A stretch of 64,000 bases of DNA from Platycnemis pennipes (GCA_933228895.1 OW121855.1:34920698-34984697); one strand, 5' to 3'; numbered from the stretch's first letter, positions 20,451-31,830 are shown. The notes: generated by a model not told the origin, from the letters alone. Numbers and translations: made by a program.

Positions 20451-20499
20451 TAGCCCTGAAGAAGGAAAAAATATATTTTCCGAAACGTCTGCCAAAAGT
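20448..20499 (+). ncRNA. Hammerhead-like structured motif 1
   Basis: CTGAAGA (20456-20462), one extra A, a 6-bp stem GGAAAA/TTTTCC (20464-20469 with 20476-20481, 6-nt loop), then GAAAC-GTC (20482-20489). This is the order of the hammerhead core: CUGANGA, helix II, GAAA, NUH cleavage triplet. Flanks TTTTAGCC and TGCCAAAA can form an imperfect helix I. Against activity: the extra base before helix II, and helix III reduced to AC/GU with no loop, which would work only as a dimer. Such motifs are known in terminal repeats of Penelope-like and other retroelements; no such element was recognised next to it. Confidence 0.5.
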
Positions 20500-20599
20500 T
20501 AAATTTTTTTCATTTTTACAAGGACCTAAACTCCCGAAAAACCATCCGTATTTATTGTTTAGTTTTATCGAGTTCACTGGGCATGGGAAAGGATACGTT

Positions 20600-21190
20600 A
20601 GGAATAGGGAGCCTCGGTGTTGGGAATGCTGGGCGATCCCAGGGTAAGAGAGTCGAGGGACTCGAAGCCAACGCCGCGCCGCCCTCATCCTAGCAACGGT
20701 GGTGCAATTGGCTTCATCCGCCCCATCCCCCGGTACCATTCCAATTATACTTCTTCCACCAATCTTCCTCCCAGTACCAAAGCGCACTCTCTCTCTCTCC
20801 CCTCCATCACGAGGGGAAAAAAGGACGGGGGTTGTAAAACCCTTAAAACTGAAAACCGGAGTAAACAAGCCTATTCCGGGTGTCATCCCTTCCCCAGAGC
20901 ATGCCCTCCTACACCCCACCTCTTTTTACCCCCATCTACCCCACCCTCTCCCCTCCCTCTGAACCCCTCTTTCATCCCCAACACGAAGCAACGCCGTTAA
21001 TTGCTCCCGACTCATTTTCGCAACGAGCGGGGGTCGGAGGGGGGAATGAGTATTTGTTTTGGTTGCCGCAACCAACCGGCAAGAGGGGACCCTCTCGAGA
21101 CAGCCGTCTCTTGCTGAGAGGATTGAGCGGAAGGGTGTCGTAGTAAACAAACGGTGGTTATCTATTTATATACCATTGTAACGGCTTCCG
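20600..21190. other. GC-rich island with C/T-rich core
   Basis: CpG-rich ends and a pyrimidine-rich core at 20880-20980. Overlapping frames on both strands (20617-21000 plus, 20440-20919 minus) are low-complexity. A TATTTATATACC stretch near 21163 follows it; a promoter is possible but not shown. Confidence 0.4.
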
Positions 21191-21800
21191 CGGAATAGAG
21201 CTGAAGATTTTCCCCTTCGGACCGCGGAGAAATATTTTATGACGCAAAGGTTCCGCTCGTACTTCAGTCGGATCCTTCAGGCAGGGAGGTATCTATGTAA
21301 CCAGGATACAATTTCTTTAAGTTCTGCATGAATTTACTTGGGAAGGTTGGGTAGTTTATCACATTTCGGTGTAATGCGACGAACATGCTACTACTTAAAA
21401 GCAAATGCACTTACTAGGAACAGCAAGTAGACTGATCCATTCGTATTGACGTAATCCAAGGTGGTGGCTGAGACCTATACTAAAGCAATCTTGTGGCGTT
21501 TCAAATTGGATCTGAGGTTTCCGCGGCGTTTATCCACAATGGTAACGGCTTTCGGGCGTTCCTCCGCATCAGGGTGTCTCATGGTGACAACAGTTTCTCC
21601 AGCAGTAGCGGAATGGTGTAGTTTCATTATTTAGATACATTCTTAGTGAAATCGAAGGTGTGGCACATCGCGATAAAAACTGGTTGTATAAGCATAGTTG
21701 CTTTAAATGAATAGCATCAACGCAACCGAAATTTAAATGGCTTCTTCCGACTGCGGGATTAATATTGCACTTCCTCGCGACAGCTACCGTTGACGCGAAC
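21191..21800. other. Unassigned sequence with a minus-strand frame
   Basis: Minus frame 21569-21862 (97 codons; contains GCVDAIHLKQLCLYNQF) has a balanced, non-low-complexity composition. I do not recognise it with confidence. The GCVDAIH string is faintly like the GxxDxxH catalytic stretch of Harbinger-type nucleases, but nothing around it supports that. Confidence 0.3.
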
Positions 21801-21802
21801 CT

Positions 21803-21876
21803 CTCCCTAAGAACAGAAACCTCTCCGCAAGAACAGAAATTGCGCACTGCCACAGTGCGCAATTTCTGTTCTTGCG
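21803..21876. repeat. Perfect 24-bp inverted repeat, 3-nt loop, with tandem 20-mer beside it
   Basis: Arms 21826-21849 and 21853-21876 are exact reverse complements with loop CCA. The left arm begins inside a near-tandem pair: two 20-bp units at about 21799-21818 and 21819-21838, CCTCTCCCTAAGAACAGAAA and CCTCTCCGCAAGAACAGAAA (18 of 20 identical). The combination of tandem and inverted duplication looks like template switching. Confidence 0.9.
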
Positions 21877-23813
21877 ATTCGCTCTACAAAGCGGAACGCA
21901 CTACTCAAAGTACCAGGTGACATTTAATGATTGGCGGTAACGTATTCGCTTTCCTGGGTGCAATAAAAAATAGCAATAATGTGAGCGAATGCGATATTAA
22001 CACCATGATCACCAAGCAGGAGGGTTGTAGAAATTATCGTGGGGAAAATGTATACGTGGTAACTAGCCATAACTCTCATATTTCGTCGGTTTTTAGAGTC
22101 GTTATAGGGTTTTAGAAACTTATTTCATCATTTCCCAAACATTCATGGCATTTATATCACACTTCAATCACCGTATATATGTAGTATCTTACCTCATATC
22201 TTACCCTTTCTCATTGCAATAAAAAATTGACATTATAAAAAAGGTAAAACACTCTTATTAGAGGTCCACCATTGTGAAATGCTTTTTAATATCACACAAG
22301 AAATATTTCACTCTTCTATATTCTTCAATGAATAATGCATCCTATAATTGTGTTATAAGAATGAGAGATACCAGAAAAACATACATTTCATCCACTTGTA
22401 TGATAAACAAAGAAATTCCCAAAATCACCAGCATAAGCTATAAACTTCAGGGTCACGTGCAGCTTTCCTTGATTTGTTCTGATGTTGAAGTATTTTATTT
22501 TCATCCGATGAAAGCAATATTACACCATATTCACCATAGTATTTCCTGACTTACAGCTTTCGTGAAGTACCAAAATAGGGTTCGGGAAACTTGATCGGCT
22601 TGATAGTCTCGCATCGAGAAATGATGAACTGCACCATGTGATTTTTCTTAAGGGATAACAAATTTCAACGATGTCTCCTAGAAGACTGATGACTCTTCGC
22701 TATCGCCAATATCATTACTACACGATTGCACCAATTGCACCTCGGACAGAATGCAAATACTATGTATTTCAGTTATAGGGGGCGTTAGTTAAAAGAAAAA
22801 AAGTCAATTAGAAATATAATGGAGGGTTGGGAATATTTCACACCTGCCCATAATTATATGATTCATGCCTTGCGCCATTTATGACTTTTCTGATGACCGA
22901 ACGCATGAGTGATGAATCCAAGTTTTCAAAAGCATTTTGTTCAATGACGAAAGGTTCAACCAGCTGCGAAGAAGAAAGCTAGGTTACGGTTAGAAAGCGA
23001 TCTCCATAGACGACAAACCTATTTCCTAGAATCTTCAAGAGTTTTCGGACGAATCTAGTTCGATGTTACGAGTTGCTTATGCTTTCAGATGGAGTTTCAC
23101 TATAGCGTTGAACATGTATCGATGATGGAATAACGAATATGGAGTCCTGATAACCCTAAATTCTGCATCACCAAAGGAAGAGATTTGCTGGTTTAATCTT
23201 CTTCACCTTCCTAAAATAAACATAAATTAATTTCCGAATAAAAAAGGGAAAATTTAGTTTTGGAGGGTAATATTTACAATATTTATTCACTACGCACTCA
23301 GAAAATGCTTATTTTATTTATCATCAAGATTGAACCTTTTTGTATTAACCTCGTTTCAAATTACGAGGGTTGACCCTGCATTATATTATTATGAGTTCAC
23401 TATTAGACGCTTTAGAACTACTTATACATTTTAAGCGCCAACGCCATTTATTTAATGCTAAAATGATTGTTATCATCACACATTTTGAGGCTCAACTATA
23501 ATTACCAATCAACAAGAAAAACGAAATGCCCATAAACGTATCTTTTGGTATCTGCAATATCATGTGGGATTTTTGTGGAACTCGTCATTGTAAGTGCTCG
23601 TCACTGCCCTTCAGGAGATGAATTATTAAGTAACGCCTCTTGACTGACGTATTCTTTAAGATTTCTGACCCGAGGAAAAGGGTCGTCGACCCATTGCGAG
23701 ACGCGTCGATATAGGGGGGGAGAGGTTATGATGCAAACTATATCGTTAAATATTTTTGTGAGGTGGAGCCAAAGAACAAATTGGGAGGTTTTGATTTTTA
23801 ATCTTCTCTGCAG
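21877..23813. other. AT-rich non-coding stretch
   Basis: About 1.9 kb. Several 60-90 codon frames on either strand are unrecognised and have stop-rich flanks. No repeats shared with the window seen. Confidence 0.5.
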
Positions 23814-24085
23814 GTGATTGAGCTAGGTACAATTTCCAATAATTACTCTCCACCCTTCCTCCTTACCTGCGTCGGAATTAGCCTACTCTTAACGACAGGC
23901 ACAAGGGGACCACTGCTTAACGTCCTATCCGACGGACGGAGTACTGAAACTGAAATGCCCTCCACTACGTACTCAATTAGGGACCGGTTGGCCACAGAAA
24001 AATCCGCCATTGCCGGGAATCGAACCCGGGCCCTCGGGATGGGAGGTCAGTAATCTAGCCACCACACCAACCCGATCCCCTTATA
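23814..24085 (-). repeat. tRNA-derived SINE, family S1, reverse copy
   Basis: Minus strand head near 24080: GGTTGGTGTGGTGGCTAGAT (A-box) and CGAGGGCCCGGGTTCGATTC (B-box GGTTCGATTCC). The body carries GGATAGGACGTTAAGCAGTG and AGAGTAGGCTAATTCCGACG, followed by GGAGGAAGGGTGGAGAG. The same body words occur in the copies at 32.2, 52.0 and 62.9 kb (GACGTTAAAC, GCTAATGCCGACGCCGGGTT, CTCTCCACCC). Non-coding, RNA polymerase III-type SINE. Confidence 0.8.
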
Positions 24086-25092
24086 CCCAAGAGAAAATGT
24101 GTAAGCGTGTTAACGAATGAAAATAAAACCATAATGCACTATTTCAATAACGGTACAGAGGAGAAAAATATAGCTCATAAGATACTTATCGGTCATTAGA
24201 AACATTAATGCGGTTGAGAATGAGTGTACTTATTTTCACCGTTTCATAATGTCCTTCAGGGAGACACGCGAGCGCTTAGGTCATTATTGAGAATGGCTGT
24301 TAAGAAATTCTGAGAAGTCAGAAGAAATAGAAAGATCAATAAATAGGAGGGACTGAGACCCCTGCCCCTGCATTAGCTAAGCTTGGAGAGGCGCCGGTAA
24401 GTCCGAAGTTTGGCGTCACTTCCGTCGAATGTTCTACTGAATTCGTAATCCTCTCAACACAAGGGTCAAACAGAAACTCTGACGAAGCGACTAGCCAAAG
24501 ATATTGACCCTCGGTCCACGTTATAGTTTGTATGGGAACGATCCATACAAATATTCTTGGTATGTAAGTATACAATCGCAATTTACCTTCCTATCCCACT
24601 CACTTTTTCCATATTTTTTTTAAGCCATAAAAAATCTCCCAGTTGCCTTGACACCGCTCTCCGTACGCTTTGACGGGACCCTTATTGTTATTAGAGGGAA
24701 ATAATGACAGTGAACGCAGTAAAAAATAAAATACTAAAAGTTTTCATCATCTTCGAGATAACTGGATATGAAATGCAACATTGATTCAACCCGGTGTTGC
24801 CGACGGAGGTAAGTATGAATCCAACTTCGGGAAAAAATATACATATAATATTATATTTTGGTTGCTGGGAAATCCAATTGACGAAAACTAGAAAGGGTAA
24901 AGACAAGAATAAGATGCATACCAACAACAAGTAGCGTCGGGATGAAGAAAAGCAAAAATAATAAGTAAATCGATGATATAGTGAATAATAAATGATAGAA
25001 AAATCGTTTTTCTCCGATCCTTCGTATTGTTTACGTCATGCTATGGTTCTTGGGAGTTCTTTTTTAAATACCACAAGTACTAATTACAGATT
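24086..25092. other. Unassigned stretch
   Basis: No recognised coding sequence. Minus frames at 24336-24581 and 24691-24930 are not recognised and are probably chance. Confidence 0.5.
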
Positions 25093-25350
25093 GATTGATA
25101 ACTTTTCTACCGGTAAGGTAGGTTTGAAGGAGTACACCAACTCTACTTCGCACTACATATGTCTATTCACTACCCACATTCATGTATCCACTCCATCTCT
25201 ACGCGATTTATCTCTTCAAGCAGGCATATTTCTTATTCCTCTTCTTTCTATCAACCTGGCCTTTCCTTTTTCTCTCTCACCCTCGCTTACCCAGCATTCT
25301 ACCTTCGATAACAGCATCATAGGGACTAATTGCCCCTAAGTGCCGGTTCC
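25093..25350 (-). mobile_element. LINE 3' fragment (NL3), reverse
   Basis: Minus strand reads, with a frameshift, SPYDAVIEGRMLGKRG and ERKRKGQVDRKKRNK, the C-terminal GRPR-like block of endonuclease-reverse transcriptase LINEs. It ends in CCTACCTTACCGGTAGAAAA, a stem-loop homologous to but distinct from the NL1 tail. The coding part is only about 80 codons. Confidence 0.6.
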
Positions 25351-25370
25351 ATCCTCCTACTTTAGTACAT

Positions 25371-25415
25371 ACATTATTATTATTAGTTTTCTTCCGTTTA
25401 AGGTAGGCTCCGAGT
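25371..25415 (-). mobile_element. NL1 LINE 3' tail fragment, reverse
   Basis: ATTATTATTATTAGTTTTCT followed by AAGGTAGG matches the inverted 3' end of NL1 copy B (4405-4445). Only the tail remains. Confidence 0.5.
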
Positions 25416-26080
25416 TAAAACTTCATAATTAAGAAGCACAAGACAATGTAACAAACTAAAAAAATACCAATATGCAAATAAGGACCTGAGGGCAATACTT
25501 CATAACTATACCATAAATGTTTTCCATGTGTAAATGTTTACCGATCATGTAAAACCAAACCACCTTTGAATTACCAAAAAGTGTGTTTGCCAAAAATGGA
25601 CGGGGGATCTGAAACACAGTAAGGGTATATTTTTAAAGTACACATTTAGGTTTCACTGGAAACCATTCCGTTTTTTGTACGGATATAGAGTTAGGAGAAA
25701 AGGAGGAATGAAGCATAGAACAGACTTGGCAGCGGAAACAAAACGCTAGAAAAAAAATTAATTGTATTACTAAAGAGTAAAACATGCTACTACAAGCCCT
25801 TTAGCCCCTACTACATGCTTGTAAAGGGGCTAACATATTTTTCAGCAATATTGGTGAACCTTGCGCTGCTAGTCACGCTCATAATAAAACGAAAGACCTA
25901 TATAGACGTTTACTTTTACAAGTGCCCTTAAATATACCAAAATATTTTTGTCATCAGAAGAAGAATCGATCAATACAATTAATTAAAAGGCATACGTATT
26001 ACGTGGCGACTCTGCTTGTGGGTGCGTGTTGTCGAGAAAAGCTCTAAGTACATGAAAAGGTATGTAAATGCAAACTGAAA
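25416..26080. other. AT-rich spacer, nothing recognised
   Basis: No frame, TIR or tRNA box seen. Confidence 0.5.
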
Positions 26081-26358
26081 AAAGACATCTTGACATCTAC
26101 TCCACCTTCGTTCGCAAACACGGTCCGGAAAGACATAAATTTCGGTTTGCCGACGGTGAAGGCAAGGATTTCCTGAATGAAGTCGTCCGGGGTTGACAAG
26201 GCGCGGTAGGCCGGAAGCCCACCCTCATAGGTCTGTCTGTCTCCTCGAGGAGCCTTCGTGTCAACACAGGGGGCGTGGCGAAGGGCATTTTGTCGCAACA
26301 ATACGACGGCACACGGGTGAATGATGTCCATTGGGCACTGCCCACTACTCTTGGGCAC
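26044..26358 (-). CDS. Unidentified open segment in a small GC-rich block
   Basis: 104 codons on the minus strand (QCPMDIIHPCAVVLLRQNAL ... DDFIQEILAFTVGKPKFMSF). Unlike most frames here its composition is balanced. The plus strand is also open over 26085-26193 (STFVRKHGPERHKFRFADGE), and a second minus frame covers 26097-26345, so strand and frame are uncertain. Could be a fragment of a captured gene, a retroelement exon or chance in GC-rich DNA. No family recognised, and the first ATG is not supported by context. Confidence 0.25.
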   Translation of the reverse strand: MPKSSGQCPMDIIHPCAVVLLRQNALRHAPCVDTKAPRGDRQTYEGGLPAYRALSTPDDFIQEILAFTVGKPKFMSFRTVFANEGGVDVKMSFFSLHLHTFSCT

Positions 26359-26621
26359 TGCTGCTTAAGTCGTTTTTCTTTTCTTTTTTGTCAAAGGTAA
26401 GCAGTGCGGCTCCGTCAGCGGCCCAGAAAGGCCAAATGCACAATAAGGAAGGAAGAAAATGAAAGCAAAAGAACACCAAGTATTTTGTCCACCTAGTAAA
26501 GGCCTCTGGAAGCTGGGAATTTATGCTTGACCCTCCATACCGGCCAATGATAGGTTTAACATATACTTTTAACTATTTACACGCGTGATAAGAGAGGTGG
26601 GGTGGTGTAAGGCTACCACTA

Positions 26622-26652
26622 TTAATGCATATTTATTTTGAATATGCATTAA
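26622..26652. repeat. Perfect 12-bp inverted repeat, 7-nt loop
   Basis: TTAATGCATATT (26622-26633) and AATATGCATTAA (26641-26652). Confidence 0.85.
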
Positions 26653-26816
26653 TATGCATGAATATGAGTTATTGAATTATATTGCACAAGTACTAAAAAA
26701 CAAATAGAAACAAGTTTATTCAATCTGCATTTTATTTGTATACAATTTTCTTACCACTTATCTGCTTACTACAACGGTCAAATCTCTATCCATTCTTAAA
26801 TATCTAACGATAGGCA

Positions 26817-27212
26817 TTAAGCCCGTTTCACACGATACTTGATCCAGTACACGGTCGAGGATATCGCTGGTATGATAGCCTTCCATAGTATCGTGTGAAT
26901 AGTACTGGCTAGCAAGATTGATCGCTATATACTCGCTGAGTTACTTGATTCCATGCTTGATGAGTTACTAGTTTGCTACTAGCTCCCAGTAGGGCCCAAA
27001 GGCAGTTGACGAATCAGGTCACGTTACAGACGCTGTGTGATCTTCTCTTTTTTAAAATTAGTATGGAAAACCGCTTCATAGCACGCACAGGGTCAACGAT
27101 AGCGTGAAACCACCTAGTACGGTTCCAATCCTAGATTCCTTCCTCAATATCAAGTAGGGGCTCGCATACTAGGTCTAGTGTTGGATTAAGTATCGCGTGA
27201 AACGGTCTTTAA
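26817..27212. mobile_element. TTAA-flanked MITE, 388 bp
   Basis: TTAA at 26817-26820 and 27209-27212. Terminal inverted repeats: left CCGTTTCACACGATACTTGA, right (reverse complement) CCGTTTCACGCGATACTTAA, 18 of 20 identical over this core, with one base of slippage next to TTAA. The TIR word recurs inside (GTATCGTGTGAA near 26899, CGATAGCGTGAAACC near 27097), as subterminal repeats do in many DNA transposons. No coding capacity. piggyBac or Kolobok by target duplication; not the same family as the 10.4 kb MITE. Confidence 0.8.
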
Positions 27213-27599
27213 GTTATATATCTATGAAATATTTGGAGAAACTGGTAAAGAATGTAAAAGAAGAATATATGAGTACGAGGGAGTTGGCCGGTGCTATCCA
27301 TTGATACACTCGTATTTATGCTATTGGATATATTTACAGTTATTCATATCCCTAATTGTGCGAGGATAGAAGGACATTTTAAATCAGTCAGTTCGGCAAT
27401 AAATGTCTCTAATTTTATGAATAATGTCCAATCTATCATAGGAAGTAGGAGTTCATAAATATTTTAAAGTCATCACCGAAAATATTATCTTGGAATTCAT
27501 TTAGGAGATTAAGTCTAAATTTCAACCTACGGTCAAATTCGCACTTTAGTTCATCTAATAGACTGGTTACGCTAATATGGTTATCATTACGTCCCTTTA
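27213..27599. other. AT-rich spacer, nothing recognised
   Basis: No signal seen. Confidence 0.5.
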
Positions 27600-27695
27600 C
27601 AATTGTTGCATAAAGTTAGACTCAGCCAGGAATTGAACCACGAACCCTAAATATCCAGTTAGCCGTGCTTAGCATTACACCAAAGAGCCTAGGAT
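27600..27695 (-). repeat. tRNA-derived SINE head
   Basis: Minus strand: GGCTCTTTGGTGTAATGCTA (A-box region), then AGGGTTCGTGGTTCAATTCC (B-box GGTTCAATTCC). A duplicated ATTGGTGGTGTAATGGTAAG-like stretch lies just to the right (27695-27740). Confidence 0.65.
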
Positions 27696-27740
27696 TGGTG
27701 GTGTAATGGTAAGTAAGTATTGGTGGTGTCATCGTAAGTA

Positions 27741-29645
27741 TTGGGCAAGGCCTCCTTACGAAACTAGGTTTACATTCATAAATCTCACATCATAATTTGA
27801 TAGGTGATCTCGAATGGTAAACAGCACGATAAGTTATTTTGAGTGTTGACGAAACTTTTATGGCTCTCATCTTCTTCCATAACGAGATTGTGCGAGAAGC
27901 AGAACGTTCGAAATCACTGGAGCAAGGAACCAGATTTGTTTCTTTTTACCCTCACCTGCCCGCGCATTAATTCCTGATAACTGGACGAAACCAAGATGTT
28001 GTACAAACACCGTTGATAGAGGCAGACGGAATTTATCGGGAGTGGCTATATATCTTGGCCCTATCTCGGCGCTAATAAATACATCGATCGATATTAGTAC
28101 CATCGAATGAACCCGGTTTAATTACCATAAATTAAGTTAGGGCGAGCACCGGATACTGGCTCACACTCATTGTGCATTTAAAGTCTCGCGAGGCACTCCA
28201 AAGATTGTATCGATCACGTTAAGAATAAAGGAGGAAGTTCAAGCCGTTTATCAGGTGTCATATCCGTCGCCAAAATGTCTCATTAACTCTTTAATTCAAA
28301 CCGATGGATCCTCAGTAACTGAAACTTTCGTAAACTCTCGTGAACAATTTAGGCATTACGACCTAGTTTCCGATTGATAAAATGAAGAAGAAGCTTTACA
28401 GGGTGTCGAGTTTCAGAACCAACAAGCTCAGTCACATAGTAGTCATGTTTAATATCAGATGAGGACATAATGCATGTGTGAACAATGCAGGAAATAGGTT
28501 GAATGCAGCACAGAGGCCTTTAGAATAATTCTTATCTCCCTATCAATTGGGAAGTAAGAATAGTAACATAACAAGACAAAACACCGTCCAGCACATGCAA
28601 AAAAAAACTTTTTACCACCCAATTCTAAGAACAACAGATGCAGGAATATGAAAGACTAAAAAAATAAAAAATACGAAGAGTTTTCGTTTGGAAGATCCAA
28701 GAAATTCAACAGTCCCAAAGAAGAATTGGAATTGGGTGAGTATTAATCTAAGACAGGTTCGTTTTCCATGACTTATTCGTAAAGCGTGAAGGTCCTTTCT
28801 ATTTTAAAGTTTACTAGCATTAAGAGATTAATAAAATTTTATCAAATACCATTTCCATTAATAGCAATATTAGATGTCTCTCATTTTAACTCACAATAAG
28901 ATATCTGACAATACTGTCAGATAAAATAAATGGTTTTAAATATACCTACATAAAGTTAAGAATCTGATTTTTTAATTCCGATAATGATCGTATTTTGAAA
29001 GCAATAAAGATATGAGAATATTTTAGCAGTCAGTGTAGACACTCTCACCCGCCACTGAGATTCCATCGAAACGAATTATGTACGTACGTAATTCACGTGT
29101 ATTCAAAATGAGATTATAAGGCCAATCCTCTTTATTTTTTGAACGATTTCCCGTACTAATGGAACAAAGTTTCTTCGATGTATGTACCTTCATATTTTTA
29201 GCGTTTTTCTCCGATGCTAAGGTCGAATAATACTGGGAGGCACCAAAGTTTCTGGCGTGGATAGATACTTTTGGATGCACACCTCCATGACTGCGGGAGT
29301 AGAGTGATGAGGTTTTTTTTTGCTTGGAATGGCAAACAGAAATCTTTTTTAGAATCATCAATGGATACCCTACGAAAATAGTGTAAAAGTATATTTAAAA
29401 AAGATAGTGGAAAAGATCGCTTCGAAAATTATTACCTAAGTGACCTTTTGTGGAGGACGATATCACTAGTAAACGGCACGGAGTTCTTTTGCAAATAATT
29501 ATAATAATTGCTTCTGTAAGGAATGAGTCTACCAATCCCACCAATTGTTTCTACAAGCAATGAATTCTAACAACACCACCAATACTAGTAGTAGTCGGAT
29601 GTTGATTTCACAATGAAAACAAAGGGAACTATTAAGTAGGTAATT
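27741..29645. other. Non-coding stretch
   Basis: About 1.9 kb with no recognised family. The 112-codon minus frame at 29023-29361 is not recognised. Confidence 0.45.
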
Positions 29646-30152
29646 ATAAGTTACTAGCTGAAGAAGCCCGTTGAAATTCAACGGGAGGGAGAAATATAAT
29701 AAATACAAATTGTGTTCAGAAATTTTAACATTTTTCATGAAGGGGCGAAATATGTGCGGAAGGGAAGAAATTAGGGGTGAAACTTTTGCCCGGGGTGGGC
29801 GAGGCTCGATTTTCGACGAGAGTGAGGGTGGACTCCTCTCATTGACCTACGTCCCCCTAGCTACCTGAGCGACGGCACCGCTTAACTTCCATTAACCAAA
29901 ACTTTGGGCTACTATAAATTGAAAAAATCCATTTTAACCAATGTAGGTAAATACATAATTGGCGCCAGAAATCGAACCTGGGCCCTGAGCTTTTTTTTAT
30001 ATAGCCTATAGCACATTATAGTGTATACGCTAGAATCCTACAAAATTTCAGCGCAATCGGTTCAGTAGTTTTTGAGTAGATGCGTAACGTAAAGCTGGCA
30101 GACAGACAGCAGCAGACACCACTACATTTTTATATATTAGAATGATAAGTCA
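29646..30152 (+). mobile_element. 491-bp retroposon-like unit
   Basis: Begins CTAGCTGAAGAAGCCCGTTG (an inverted CCCGTTGAAATTCAACGGG follows at once) and ends with AATTTCAGCGCAATCGGTTC, a GCAGACAGACAGCAG stretch and TTTTATATATTAGA. This start and tail style is common in arthropod retroposons. It is bracketed by ATAAGTTA (29646-29653) and ATAAGTCA (30145-30152), 7 of 8 identical. An inverted tRNA-like B-box, AAATCGAACCTGGGCCC, lies at 29969-29990. The frame at 29671-29868 is not supported. Confidence 0.55.
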
Positions 30153-31079
30153 GTAATTGCCATTCAAAAGCTCCAGGATAAAACCAAAATCCCACTGTAC
30201 AAATGTATTAATTACGTTTTTATTCCAAACATTTACGATTATCATGCCCCGTAAACGAGTGATGATTGCTAAAAATGTTATTTTTAATGCATTCTTTCAC
30301 AAACTCTTATATTTCTATGAAGTACATGCTGATGATACTCACCAATGCCTCTATACTTAATAACATTTGATAGGGAACTACTTCATTGATATTGGTAAGT
30401 AATTTCCAGGATTGTATTCATTTTTACCGTTTTGCACGGGAGAAACGCGAGTTATATTAGTAACGAGAGTAATTGGCATGCTTTCTAGGAAATATTCAAC
30501 ATTTAGGGACTTACATTTCAGACTTTTAAATTGAATTCCTTCCGTTCGTAGCGATTTGTTTACTTTGATGGAATGTAGCAGTTAAATTAACCCTTTCAAA
30601 TTTATTATTATCATCCTTTGGGTCAAAAAAAACTCTAGGACTGAGTTTAACTCATTACTGATGTAAACGTTACCAAATATTCCAACTCTATCCCAAATGT
30701 CCTATACAGTATTACTACTTTCATTTTCAATCACTCAAAGAATAAACTTTCCTATCGAAAATTTTATGAATGACCAACAACTCTCTGATCCAAAATCATA
30801 AAAAAATTCAAATGATTCCCGTCAAAGCTACAGCGAGTAAAGATGTAGGTAACAAAATGTCTTAGCTCCCTAGATCTAATGCTGGAATGAAACAAAATGC
30901 TGGTCAAGAGTTTATTTTCAAATAGAATACTAATTGTAAGATACTCCAAACTATGAATCTTCCAATGATCTTTACCGTCACGTCCCCATCTTCGTGAAAC
31001 GGTTTTGGATACACCCATACACTACTCTTTGGGATTCCTTGTTTCAACCCGCGTTCACTACCCCTTTTATTTTCTCCCA
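30153..31079. other. AT-rich spacer, nothing recognised
   Basis: Contains a TTAACCCTTTC start at 30588 but no matching right TIR was found. Confidence 0.5.
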
Positions 31080-31830
31080 ACGCCCACGACTTCTCAGCGC
31101 GCTAACCGCGGGTTAAATTTTAACCCGACCATTAACAGGAGGTCATAATTCGGCCCTTAAAACGGGGAAAACATTAAATCGACTCCCTTGTACGCTCCCA
31201 ACAGTTTCCATTGTGAAAAAAAATTGCCTTCCTCTTTCCATTACCTCCTCTCCTGTCTATCTTTCTCTCTCTCTCCCTGAAGCTCTCCACCCCGACTCCC
31301 ATCTCGGAGCCCCTTCCCATAATTCCCTCCCATCCCCACTCACGAATCATCCTCTTACCCATTCCGCCTCTCCAACCACGACTTCGCACCTTCCCTCCCG
31401 AAACACCCCAGACGCCCACCGCCTCCTCTCCCCATCATCGTCCAGTCCACCGCATTCCCATCCCTCTCTCTCCCATTCCCGGTAATCTCTCATTCCACAA
31501 ACACCCTCCCCCTCCTCCTTACGCCTTTTATCTCCTCCTCTCTTCCTCGTCGGCGATCCCATCCGCTTTCCGCCCTCGGGCCGCGTTCGTGACCGTCCCT
31601 GTTGGCGCCAATTATTCCGCCCTTTCCGGAGATGGGCTCGGATACTTTGTGGGCGTTTTTACGGCGCTCCTCATCTCCCTCCACCCGCCCGCTTCCATCT
31701 TCCCTTCAACCCCAACGGTCATCTTCCTCTCTTTTTTTTTTACGGTTTTTATTCCGAAGAGAGGCCGATACCTTACGCCATCTCCTCACTCCGCACTCCG
31801 TCCTCACAATCGAAAGGGTTGCAGTGAGGA
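31080..31830. other. GC-rich island with long C/T-rich core
   Basis: 31220-31560 is a nearly continuous pyrimidine-rich tract on the plus strand (CTCTCT, CCCTCCC). Frames on both strands are low-complexity (P/S-rich or G/R/E-rich). CpG-rich part at 31560-31640. Confidence 0.4.

Noticed and set aside
21569..21862. Possible Harbinger-type nuclease fragment (GCVDAIH)
   Set aside because: Only a seven-residue resemblance, no further catalytic blocks, no TIRs around it.
24000..24080. Intact tRNA gene on the minus strand
   Set aside because: A- and B-boxes are present, but the acceptor and anticodon arms do not fold and a SINE body follows; the same holds for 17.5, 17.9, 27.6, 32.2, 37.9 and 62.5 kb.
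30588..30700. Another TTAA element starting TTAACCCTTTC
   Set aside because: No matching right terminal repeat found downstream.
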